Origin: JANMDR01 sp031409495
Lineage (GTDB): Bacteria; Pseudomonadota; Gammaproteobacteria; Burkholderiales; Usitatibacteraceae
Length of the DNA: 64,000 bases
Assembly: GCA_031409495.1 (NCBI GenBank)
Contig: JANNXI010000198.1
Span: 1 to 64,000, forward strand
Direction of reading: 5' to 3'
Part shown: piece by piece, positions 35,795 to 43,769 of the stretch
Layout: each line of letters starts with the position of its first letter
How positions within the stretch are numbered: the stretch's first letter is position 1
Translations under genes and position numbers: made by a program
The notes under the pieces: model-generated
Database searches by the model: none
What the model saw: the letters and a program-made list of their open reading frames with translations, nothing else
Told to the model about the DNA's origin: nothing

Positions 35795-36408
35795 TTTGCT
35801 GGGCTCGAGCGAATATCAGTCACCATACCGGACTGCTGCTTTTGAATCTCAGTCATGATGCTCTGAATTTTTGCCACATCTTGTTTGCCTGGCGCTTGCG
35901 AAAGCGCTTGCATTTCTTTACTCAAGCGCTGAATTTCATCCGCACGCGCGAGATTATTGCGCAAGGCACTTAGATTCACGCCCCCAACATCGGTGCTGCC
36001 ATTTATTTTTTGCAAATCAGCTAGTACCGTATCCAACTCTTTAATGGCAGGTACTTTGCCACCAGCGGTCATCACCGCTAACTTGGCTTGCAATACTTCA
36101 TAAGCCTTGGCTTTGTTAGCGTCAGCGGGCCCAAGACTTGAAAGGCGCGGTGCGCCACCAGGGATGTTGGTTTTTTCCCACGGCGCCAACTCTCGTGGTG
36201 CAGCGGGGTTGGGGTTTGAAGCAGACGATGCCGCACCAACACCCAACTGCGGGGCCGCCTGCGATGCTGATGGAGCGGCAGTGGCAGTGACCGCGCCACC
36301 ATCAACGGCGCTTTGCGTCGGCACTGTGAGCTTCCAAATAAGTACGCATAGCGCCACCAAGATGGCGCCGCCTAGACTCGATATAATAATAAATTGTTTT
36401 TGGTTCAT
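35791..36408 (-). CDS. bitopic pilus-locus protein, unknown
   Basis: This 205-residue protein has one N-terminal membrane helix (about 7-26, SSLGGAILVALCVLIWKLTV), a Pro/Ala-rich periplasmic linker and a predicted helical C-terminal half rich in Lys/Gln. I do not recognise the family. Its place between the PilP-like protein and a pseudopilin suggests an assembly factor of the inner-membrane subcomplex. It overlaps the next gene by 4 bp and follows its upstream neighbour by 65 bp. Confidence 0.65.
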   Translation of the reverse strand: MNQKQFIIISSLGGAILVALCVLIWKLTVPTQSAVDGGAVTATAAPSASQAAPQLGVGAASSASNPNPAAPRELAPWEKTNIPGGAPRLSSLGPADANKAKAYEVLQAKLAVMTAGGKVPAIKELDTVLADLQKINGSTDVGGVNLSALRNNLARADEIQRLSKEMQALSQAPGKQDVAKIQSIMTEIQKQQSGMVTDIRSSPAK

Positions 36409-36473
36409 TTTTTTGGGTTTTTACTTATGGGCGCGATAATTTGTTACGTGGGCTAGATCCGCTAAGGATTGCC

Positions 36474-37019
36474 TTATTTGGCTTTTGCAGCACCTGCCAC
36501 ACCGACTGCGCCGACGGGTCCCAAACGCGCTTGTCCGACTGCCATTGCTAGCGTTTGCTTGCCATATTTTTCAATCACGATGACCCGATCAGTATTAATT
36601 TCGGCAACGCGCCCATTGAAAGGCAATTCATCACCTGGCTTTACCAAGCGCCCATCAATCATAGCGCGCGGTTCAAGTCGGCTCTGCAGCACCATCGTTA
36701 GGGTACGGGTGGGCAATGTTCTTAGCCCAGCAGCCGATAAGTCTCGCAGAATCGGCAAACCCAACAGTGGTTCGACTTTTGGCTGATAGGCAGCCACACT
36801 TGCTGATCCTGCAACCCGCTCCTTTAGAACGCCCAGCGAGACCAACGCTGAGTCGGCCGTTTCTGCATCACGCTTCAACACCTCTGGCGTCAGAATCTGC
36901 GCAGCCCGGCCGGCCTGCGGCGGCAAAATTCGCGGTGGTGTAGGACGTAAAAACCACGCAATGATCCAAATAAGTACCGCTGCTGCTAAAACATGCAAGC
37001 CGATAGCAATATATTTCAT
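36474..37019 (-). CDS. PilP/GspC/MshK-like assembly protein
   Basis: This 181-residue protein has an N-terminal helix (about 6-24). Its C-terminal ~70 residues look like a small beta domain: LTMVLQSRLEPRAMIDGRLV, then KPGDELPFNGRVAEINTDRV and IVIEKYGK. That pattern (an 'A-x-I-D/N-G-x-x-x-x-x-G-D' turn, then strands) is typical of the homology region that binds secretin N domains in GspC, PilP and MshK. It likely links the inner-membrane complex to the secretin. It overlaps the MshI-like gene by 4 bp. Confidence 0.65.
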   Translation of the reverse strand: MKYIAIGLHVLAAAVLIWIIAWFLRPTPPRILPPQAGRAAQILTPEVLKRDAETADSALVSLGVLKERVAGSASVAAYQPKVEPLLGLPILRDLSAAGLRTLPTRTLTMVLQSRLEPRAMIDGRLVKPGDELPFNGRVAEINTDRVIVIEKYGKQTLAMAVGQARLGPVGAVGVAGAAKAK

Positions 37020-38485
37020 AGCGACGCTTTCGATTCAGTATTCTTAGATTGGTTGGCTGCGTCACTTGAAGTTTGCGCTAGTGATTGCGCTTTGGCGACC
37101 GCTGGTGCGCGTGTTAAGCGATAGGTGAAGTTGCCCGATTGGCCACCGTCAGCGGGATCCATCGATGCCACAATATAACCTGCGCCGCGCAACTGCAGTA
37201 GAAACGTTGTAATCGCTGCGCCATCAACGCCTGGGCGCAACGCACCATCAAACACCATGCTTAATGGTTTGTTAGGAATATTTTCAAGCCGTATGCGTAA
37301 AATTCTAATCTCCCGGCCTGCGGCGGCACCGATATCAGTCACTACAGCAGCCGGGTTGTAGCCGGTAACCCCAGGCTGCAGCGTGTTTATAAACTTCTGC
37401 ACCTCTTCATACTCAGCAGGCGCTTGTTTCGCATCTAATCGGCGCACCATTTCTTCGCTTTTGACCGACTTTGAATTTTGCAACTCGACATTCGAATTAA
37501 TTTGCGCGCCAATTGTGTGGTTGTAGCCACCATAGGCGAATAGACCTGCGGCACAAGCGGCGACGAAAACCGTGCTAAATGGCGACCAAGCTTCTGCGAA
37601 TGCGGCTAAGCGCTGGCCACCGGTGTTGGCGGAAGTGCGCAAACTGGCGCGTTTTAGCAAATGAGGCAATGCGGTTTGTAATTGTTGCTCGCTGATAGCG
37701 TTGCCTTCAGCATCTACTTGATTCAACTCACCCTCGCTACAGTCTTCTAAATCGCATTTGGCTACTTGCACAAACAGTTGTTGCATGCGCAAATCTTCTT
37801 CGCCATCGGCGTACAGGGGACACCACAACACTTTAATACTCTGTGCCTTAGATTTTTCTTGACTAGTGGAGAAGGCGCGGGTGCCCACCCCACGGACGTT
37901 TCCAGCGGCTTGTTCGGCTAGAGAACGGACGGCAATTTCAACATCTTCCTCGGCATCACTATATGCGGTTACGGACGCGTAAATCAAACCATCGCTGGTA
38001 TTTGCAAAATAGACTAAATTGGCACCATAACGTACTACTCGGCCTTGGCCTTCTTTTATGCCCGCGCACGCCAACGCTGCGATTGGCAACAATACACAAT
38101 GGTCATGTTGTTGTTGCGTCCATTCGGACACGGCTTGCCACACAGGCAAAGGCACCGCTGTAAACAACACTTCCATGGCACCTGCCACGGTGCGCTGATG
38201 ATGGATCAAAACGCGACTCTCTCCATCTACCAAGCCTTCGGCACGAATTTTCCGCTCTACCAAGGCTTCAGCATGTGCCGTTTTTCCCTGCAAACGCATC
38301 ACGCCCGACGGCGAATCGCCGAAGGTTTCAATGACGGAAACCGCGCCAGATAATTTCGGAAATGGCGAAATTATCTGAATGGCATTGCCATCTTGCGCCA
38401 GCCATTGGTCGCCGAGATGCAAAATTGCCAATGGTTTTGTGATTGCAGTCATTTTTTGTGCGCCAAAAGAGTGGAGGTAGGTCAA
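37016..38485 (-). CDS. MshI/GspL-like bitopic assembly protein
   Basis: This 489-residue protein has a large cytoplasmic N-terminal part (about 1-305), a single helix (about 308-326, FSTVFVAACAAGLFAYGGY), and a periplasmic part with coiled coil, then a ferredoxin-like fold as in PilN/GspL (REIRILRIRLENIPNKPLSMVFDG). This matches PilM-PilN or GspL architecture by layout; sequence similarity is too low to be sure by eye. An internal ATG at residue 12 (MTAITKPLAILHLGD) may be the true start. The Lys/Ser/Ala-rich C-terminus is probably disordered. Confidence 0.65.
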   Translation of the reverse strand: MTYLHSFGAQKMTAITKPLAILHLGDQWLAQDGNAIQIISPFPKLSGAVSVIETFGDSPSGVMRLQGKTAHAEALVERKIRAEGLVDGESRVLIHHQRTVAGAMEVLFTAVPLPVWQAVSEWTQQQHDHCVLLPIAALACAGIKEGQGRVVRYGANLVYFANTSDGLIYASVTAYSDAEEDVEIAVRSLAEQAAGNVRGVGTRAFSTSQEKSKAQSIKVLWCPLYADGEEDLRMQQLFVQVAKCDLEDCSEGELNQVDAEGNAISEQQLQTALPHLLKRASLRTSANTGGQRLAAFAEAWSPFSTVFVAACAAGLFAYGGYNHTIGAQINSNVELQNSKSVKSEEMVRRLDAKQAPAEYEEVQKFINTLQPGVTGYNPAAVVTDIGAAAGREIRILRIRLENIPNKPLSMVFDGALRPGVDGAAITTFLLQLRGAGYIVASMDPADGGQSGNFTYRLTRAPAVAKAQSLAQTSSDAANQSKNTESKASL

Positions 38486-38523
38486 TCGGTGAGTAGCTTC
38501 ATGTGCTTAGTTACAACCGCAAC

Positions 38524-39123
38524 TTATTTTTTAAGTGTACCGGTGGCGTTGTTTGGGGTGTTCCTGCTAGGTATTGCTACGTCGACCGCTGCCGGTGCTG
38601 CAGTGTTTTGCACTCCCTGCACAGCGGGTACGGCCACAACGGGTGCTCGTGATAAGTCCCAAGCATAGTAAGAACCAGCTAACGTTAAAACTAGCCCACG
38701 ATCCTCGGCACTTGGGGTGTCAAACAACCCTTCGCCGCCGCCAAGCACCGACAATTCAAAATTTTCAGTAACGAACAGCCGGCCTTGACCGGCTGCCGAA
38801 TCGCGAACCAAACGATCCGCCTCATTGCGGGTAGCGCTAACGCCCCGATAATTTACTTTGCGCTCTACCCATTGCTGCGGGGCGATACCGGATTGTTTAC
38901 TTTCAGCTACTAATTGTGTTGCGCTAGACACCCACTTATCACGCTGTTCCGCATATACAAGCGCTTGCGCCGTGTCGCGCGCCCGGTCCCGCGCGACGGC
39001 GGATGTACGTTCCGCCTCAGCCTTATACGCTACCCCAGTTTTAGCAACGTAGGCACCAAAACCAAGCGCGCCTACCGTCGCTGCAAACAGTACTAAACGT
39101 AATGAGCGGTTGCCTAAGTTCAT
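38524..39123 (-). CDS. bitopic pilus-locus protein, unknown
   Basis: This 199-residue protein has a membrane helix at about residues 8-26, then an Ala/Arg/Gln-rich helical stretch (about 30-75) like the coiled coil of PilO/GspM/MshJ proteins, and a short beta-rich domain (RLFVTENFELSVLGG). It ends in a Pro/Ala/Thr tail. Its ATG overlaps the stop of the preceding pilin gene (TAATG), so translation is coupled. A PilO/MshJ-like role is an inference from size, topology and position next to the MshI-like gene. Confidence 0.65.
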   Translation of the reverse strand: MNLGNRSLRLVLFAATVGALGFGAYVAKTGVAYKAEAERTSAVARDRARDTAQALVYAEQRDKWVSSATQLVAESKQSGIAPQQWVERKVNYRGVSATRNEADRLVRDSAAGQGRLFVTENFELSVLGGGEGLFDTPSAEDRGLVLTLAGSYYAWDLSRAPVVAVPAVQGVQNTAAPAAVDVAIPSRNTPNNATGTLKK

Positions 39124-40013
39124 TATTGATCCATCGACCAGTGAGCTGTTACCAAAATAACCCGGTCTTCGTCCTTGGTGCGGCCGCTTACTTCCGCATT
39201 TCCACCTGAAGGCCCTGCTACCGCACCGATATCCGCGGTGGTTATGGCGCTACTGATTGTATTATTGCCAGCCCACTGTTCGCCCGGAGCGTTGGCATTA
39301 TGGCCAGAAGCGTTTGAACCATTGTTTTGTATGCGGAAACGACCTTCGCGTGCATCCGGCTTACCATCAACTAGCTGATCAAAATACCGCGCGAGATCAG
39401 GTGTTAAGCCTCGAACGACCATGACATTGCCCGCGCCGCTAATTGTGCCTGGCGGATTCCACTGGTAGGCGACTTGAAGCTCTGACGCATTACCGTTGCT
39501 GTCCGTATAGAGATAGCGGTCTTCATGGCCTTCGCCGCGGCCCGGTGCTAAACGAATACCTGCACGCAACATAAGATCACGCAAGTTTTGACCACTCACG
39601 GCAGGGTCACCTGCCCCAACCGAGTTAGCAGTGTAACCTTGCCCGTGGCTTACACGGCGCCCTGTATTGGCAAAGTTCTCGGGTAAGCCAGCACCAGTTC
39701 CGCCGGCGCGTGTACAAGCTGGACTGCCGCTAAACGTGGTTTCAGCACCATTGACCATGTATGTTGGCGCTTGCTGGCAGTCGCCCACCACCACACCTGT
39801 ACGTTGATAATACTGATCGTAAGCGGCTTTCCACTGGTACATGTATTTATTGGCGGCTTTTGAATATTCAGCGTTACGCTGTACGTCCTTGCCAATCATT
39901 ACTGCACCTAAAATCAGGCCTATCACCGCCAACACAATTGCAATTTCTACCAAGGTAAAACCCGCTTGCGCTCGATTCATGCGCTGTCCGGGCATTTTCA
40001 CTGAGGAATTCAT
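39123..40013 (-). CDS. MSHA-like prepilin (GKDVQRN family)
   Basis: This 296-residue protein has a leader of 17 residues, then G|FTLVEIAIVLAVIGLILGAVMIG with Glu5, nearly the same as the next pilin upstream. GKDVQRNAEYSKAANKYMYQ continues the helix. The globular domain has two Cys near residues 62-85 (GDCQQAP … SPACTRA) that may form a disulfide. It shares GEGHEDRYLYTDSNG, and GLTPDLARYFDQLVDGKPDAREG with its relatives. A strong AAAGGAGA ribosome site precedes the ATG. It is probably one of the two main pilins. Confidence 0.85.
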   Translation of the reverse strand: MNSSVKMPGQRMNRAQAGFTLVEIAIVLAVIGLILGAVMIGKDVQRNAEYSKAANKYMYQWKAAYDQYYQRTGVVVGDCQQAPTYMVNGAETTFSGSPACTRAGGTGAGLPENFANTGRRVSHGQGYTANSVGAGDPAVSGQNLRDLMLRAGIRLAPGRGEGHEDRYLYTDSNGNASELQVAYQWNPPGTISGAGNVMVVRGLTPDLARYFDQLVDGKPDAREGRFRIQNNGSNASGHNANAPGEQWAGNNTISSAITTADIGAVAGPSGGNAEVSGRTKDEDRVILVTAHWSMDQ

Positions 40014-40037
40014 TGTGAGTCTCCTTTGGGATAACTA

Positions 40038-40814
40038 TTATTGATTCATTTTGTAGTGGGCAACAAGGGTCATGACTTGATCTTCATCAAACTTGTCACC
40101 CGGGCCCGTTGCGGTTGGGGTGGCAGCGCCCATGGCGAAGGTGTTATTTCCCACCCATTCGGCACCTGGCGCGTTTGCCGCACCATTATCGATGGTAGAT
40201 AACCTAAACATTCCTTCTCGCGCATCAGGTTTGCCATCAATCATTTGATCTAAGGTACGGGCTAGATCAGGCGTTAAACCGGCGATAACCATCACATTGC
40301 CTGAGCCAGATGGCGTGGCTGGACGGTTCCACTGAAAGCAGATTTGCAATTCTTGGGGATTACCGTTGGTATCCAAATAGACATAGCGATCTTCAAATCC
40401 TTCTGCACGGCCGGGTGGCAAACGTATACCTTGGCGGAGCATTAAATCGCGCAAGCCGGTGACCACCGTTGTTGTTACACCTGGCGCTGTAGTACCGGCG
40501 CAAACTGTCGCCGGGATGGCAGCTGTACCCATATTTCCTCCAGATATAACACCCGCTACAGTTGCAAACGCGGCACCATTCACCATCAAACGCGGCGCAA
40601 CCTGATTATCACCAATTGGCACGCCCGTGCGTGCGTAGTGGGTGTTATAGCCAACAACCCACTGATCGACAAACTTTTGTTTGATTTTGGTATATTCAGC
40701 ATTGCGTTGTACGTCTTTGCCGATCATGATCGCGCCTAAAATTAGGCCGATTACGGCCAACACAATCGCCATTTCGACGAGGGTGAAGCCTTTTTGGGTT
40801 TGTCGCATTTGCAT
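40038..40814 (-). CDS. MSHA-like prepilin (GKDVQRN family), first gene of the locus
   Basis: I start this at the ATG at 40814, preceded by GGAGAACAAT, giving a short leader MQMRQTQK and then G|FTLVEMAIVLAVIGLILGAIM; the longer frame reaches 40853. With about 258 residues it matches its neighbour along most of its length, including GKDVQRNAEYTKI, EGFEDRYVYLDTNG, GLTPDLARTLDQMIDGKPDAREG and a C-terminal DEDQVMTLVAHYK. A small loop holds a single Cys near residue 105, and another lies in LQICFQW. It is the best candidate for the major pilin because it is first, well initiated and has the shortest leader. Confidence 0.85.
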   Translation of the reverse strand: MQMRQTQKGFTLVEMAIVLAVIGLILGAIMIGKDVQRNAEYTKIKQKFVDQWVVGYNTHYARTGVPIGDNQVAPRLMVNGAAFATVAGVISGGNMGTAAIPATVCAGTTAPGVTTTVVTGLRDLMLRQGIRLPPGRAEGFEDRYVYLDTNGNPQELQICFQWNRPATPSGSGNVMVIAGLTPDLARTLDQMIDGKPDAREGMFRLSTIDNGAANAPGAEWVGNNTFAMGAATPTATGPGDKFDEDQVMTLVAHYKMNQ

Positions 40815-41320
40815 ATTGTTCTCCGTTAGGGTGAGGACTGAGGATTTTAACAACTAAAATTGGAAGATGTCCGGTACAAAAAATTGTGAATCATTTCTAC
40901 AAACTCTGTTACTTGATTCAGTTTTACATATTTCAAAAGCAGCGGAACAAATATTCTCCCGTTACTTACTAAACGTAATTTCCACTCCTAAACTATCAAA
41001 ATATTTTTTTAAAGCCTCATTTTCGTGGTTTTTACTAGAAAATATTAATGGTTTTAGGTGTTTCGCCTAACCTTTTCTGCATTCACAATAGGTGACCACT
41101 CGATTAGGATAATCGGTGAAAAGCAAAAGTCCAATACGCCAAAGGTCGTAGTGACTGCAAACAACTGTGTCCTATTATTGGCTGGTTGCGGCGGATCAAA
41201 CCGACTGACGGCAATGAAACAGTCCACAATCGCCCATAAAAAATGCCTGTAGATACCCTAAAATAAGGCATCTACAGGCATCTTGATTTTCGTCTATTTA
41301 AAGCGCGGCAGCGAAAAAGG
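40815..41320. other. intergenic region upstream of the pilus locus
   Basis: About 500 bp separate the first pilin gene from the end of uvrD. The half next to the pilin is AT-rich (40900-41050) and should contain the locus promoter. No unambiguous sigma-70 or sigma-54 pair was found by eye. The uvrD-proximal side holds a palindrome copy. Short open frames on the plus strand do not look coding. Confidence 0.5.
41245..41279. repeat. 35-bp palindrome, copy 6 (uvrD terminator position)
   Basis: The arms GCCTGTAGATACCCTA / TAAGGCATCTACAGGC carry matching changes (TGTAGA / TCTACA) on both sides, so base pairing is kept. On the minus strand, downstream of uvrD, it is followed by ATTTTTTAT, as in a Rho-independent terminator. 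Confidence 0.9.
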
Positions 41321-43588
41321 CTACTTTTCGGTCAACTTGGCCAACGATAGCAGTAACCATTTAGGACCGTGGTCGCGAAATTTAATTTGAATACGCGAAT
41401 CATCGCCTAATCCTTCAATAGCGATGACTACGCCATCACCAAATTTTGCGTGCGATACATTTGCACCTGTCTTATATGGCGAATTATTGCCTTCAAACTT
41501 TGCGCGGGCTGAATCCACCTGACCATTAAATCCAGCGTCGGGTGGGCGCACGCCAAAGTGGTTTCCACCGTAATTGTTACTACCGCCACTGCCGTATTGG
41601 TTTTGCCGACCGCTGGACGCGTAGTGATTATAAGTAGCGGCTTTTTCAGGCAACACGATCCATTTGCAAAGCTCAGCGGGAATTTCTTCTACAAAACGTG
41701 ACACCACGCCATATTGCGTTTGCCCATGCAACATGCGCTGCCCGGCGTGGGTGATGTACAAGCGGTTGCGTGCGCGGGTGATGGCCACGTACATCAAGCG
41801 GCGCTCTTCTTCTACGCCATCCAAATTGTTGAGCGAATTGGTGTGGGGGAACAAACCCTCTTCCACGCCCACTACAAACACCGCATTAAATTCCAAACCC
41901 TTCGACGCATGTACGCTCATGAGCTGTAAAGCGTCGTCGCCCACACCGGCTTCACGCTCACCACTTTCTAAACTGGCATGCGCCAAGAAGGCCGTTAATA
42001 AGGGCTCTTCACCGTCATACTCTTCTTGAAACAGCGCTGTTGCACTCACTAATTCGCCTAAGTTTTCAAGCCGGTCTTCGCCTTCTTTTTCTAGTTTGTA
42101 GTGCTGATTTAAGCCACTACGCTCCAACATTTCTTGAATAAGCTCTGGCATGGTAATTTTTTCAGCTGATGCTTTTAAACCTTCGAGCATCTGCAAAAAA
42201 TTATTGATGGCAACGCCTGCTCTACCCGTTAATTCTCTATTTGCAATGGCGTTTTCACAAGCGGCGTAAAGCGATACCCCATCGCGCAGGGCCAAGGCTT
42301 GCACTTGTTCCACCGTGCGCGCACCGATGCCGCGTGGCGGAAAATTAATAACGCGGGTAAACGCACCGTCATCATCCGGATTGCCAGCCAGCCGCAAATA
42401 ACCGAGCGCATGCTTAATTTCTTGGCGCTCAAAAAAACGCAGCCCGCCAGTCACTTTGTATTGCACATTCGCCCGAAACAGCGCGTGTTCCAGCACGCGC
42501 GATTGCGCATTAGACCGATAAAGCAACGCCATATCGCGCAAATTGTTGCCTTCGCGCTGCAGCGCACGCACTTCTTCAACGATGAAGGTAGACTCTTCTA
42601 AATCAGTAGCGGCTGAAAACACGCGCACCAGTTCGCCTTTACCAGCATCAGTCCATAAATTTTTGCCTAAGCGATCATTATTGTGCGATATAACGGCGTT
42701 TGCAGCATCTAAAATCGCGCCGAATGAACGGTAGTTTTGTTCAAGCTTAATTAAATTGCCGCGAGCAAAATCACGTTCAAATTCGCGCATGTTGGCGGCT
42801 TCCGCACCACGAAACCCGTAGATAGATTGATCGTCATCCCCAACCGCTAAAATACAAGGGTCAGCACCCGCAAGAAGCTTAATCCACGCGTATTGCAACC
42901 GATTGGTATCTTGAAATTCGTCCACCAAAATATAGCGAAAACGTTGCTGATAATGCGTCATTAAAGCTGCATTGTTTTTAAGCAATTCATAGCAGCGCAA
43001 CAACAGCTCAGCGAAATCAACCACACCTTCGCGCTGACACTGCGCGTCGTAAGCGGCGTAAATTTCAACCTGCTTGCGCGTGAACTCATCCGGCGCTTCG
43101 ACCACCCGCGCCCGCAAACCTTGCTCCTTACAGCCGTTAATAAACCAACCCACTTCTTTAGGCTTAAACCGTTCTTCATCCACGCCCATCGCGCGGATCA
43201 CGCGCTTGATGGCGGAAGCTTGATCGGCAGAATCTAGAATTTGAAAAGAAGACGGCAACCCCGACTCTTTAAAGTGCGCTCGCAGCATCCGATTACACAG
43301 CCCGTGAAACGTGCCAACCCACATACCACGGGTGTTGATAGGCATCATGGAACCAATACGGGTGAGCATTTCGCGTGCCGCTTTGTTGGTAAACGTAACC
43401 GCCAAAATAGCGCCCGGGCTAGCCTGATGCGACTGAATTAAATACGCGATGCGGGTGGTCAACACCTTCGTTTTACCGCTACCCGCCCCCGCCAAAATCA
43501 ACGCGGATTCCCGCGGCAACAACACTGCGCGAGCCTGCTCAGGGTTTAAGTTTTCGACAAGGTTTATCTCAGAAAAGGATTGAAACAT
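41321..43588 (-). CDS. uvrD: UvrD/PcrA-type DNA helicase II
   Basis: This is a superfamily 1A 3'-5' DNA helicase for excision and mismatch repair, about 755 residues from the ATG at 43588 (MFQSFSEIN). Motif I is GAGSGKT, motif II/III region VDEFQDTNRLQY and GDDDQSIYGFRGA, motif IV LEQNYRS, and motif VI YVAITRARN with QLMSVHASKGLEF before it. The C-terminal ~60 residues form the UvrD/PcrA Tudor-like RNA-polymerase-binding domain (VSHAKFGDGVVIAIEG). Rep proteins lack that domain, which favours UvrD. It is divergent from leuS. Confidence 0.92.
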   Translation of the reverse strand: MFQSFSEINLVENLNPEQARAVLLPRESALILAGAGSGKTKVLTTRIAYLIQSHQASPGAILAVTFTNKAAREMLTRIGSMMPINTRGMWVGTFHGLCNRMLRAHFKESGLPSSFQILDSADQASAIKRVIRAMGVDEERFKPKEVGWFINGCKEQGLRARVVEAPDEFTRKQVEIYAAYDAQCQREGVVDFAELLLRCYELLKNNAALMTHYQQRFRYILVDEFQDTNRLQYAWIKLLAGADPCILAVGDDDQSIYGFRGAEAANMREFERDFARGNLIKLEQNYRSFGAILDAANAVISHNNDRLGKNLWTDAGKGELVRVFSAATDLEESTFIVEEVRALQREGNNLRDMALLYRSNAQSRVLEHALFRANVQYKVTGGLRFFERQEIKHALGYLRLAGNPDDDGAFTRVINFPPRGIGARTVEQVQALALRDGVSLYAACENAIANRELTGRAGVAINNFLQMLEGLKASAEKITMPELIQEMLERSGLNQHYKLEKEGEDRLENLGELVSATALFQEEYDGEEPLLTAFLAHASLESGEREAGVGDDALQLMSVHASKGLEFNAVFVVGVEEGLFPHTNSLNNLDGVEEERRLMYVAITRARNRLYITHAGQRMLHGQTQYGVVSRFVEEIPAELCKWIVLPEKAATYNHYASSGRQNQYGSGGSNNYGGNHFGVRPPDAGFNGQVDSARAKFEGNNSPYKTGANVSHAKFGDGVVIAIEGLGDDSRIQIKFRDHGPKWLLLSLAKLTEK

Positions 43589-43728
43589 CAGTAAATTCGC
43601 ACGCCACACAGTATATAAAGCGCGATTATCGCGGATAACGAGGGGGCGTGCTTTAAACGACGCATTACTGACTACTTAACAGGGCGTTGATCGCCCGCTG
43701 ATTATCAAAGGAAGCTGCGGTGCCAAGG

Positions 43729-43734
43729 TATAAT
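43729..43734 (+). promoter_or_regulatory. probable -10 element for leuS
   Basis: A perfect TATAAT lies 36 bp before the leuS ATG, preceded by CAAGG. A good -35 at normal spacing is not evident, so this is a partial match only. Confidence 0.4.
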
Positions 43735-43769
43735 ATAAGGTTCCATTCGCATTTACTTTAAAGCCACTC

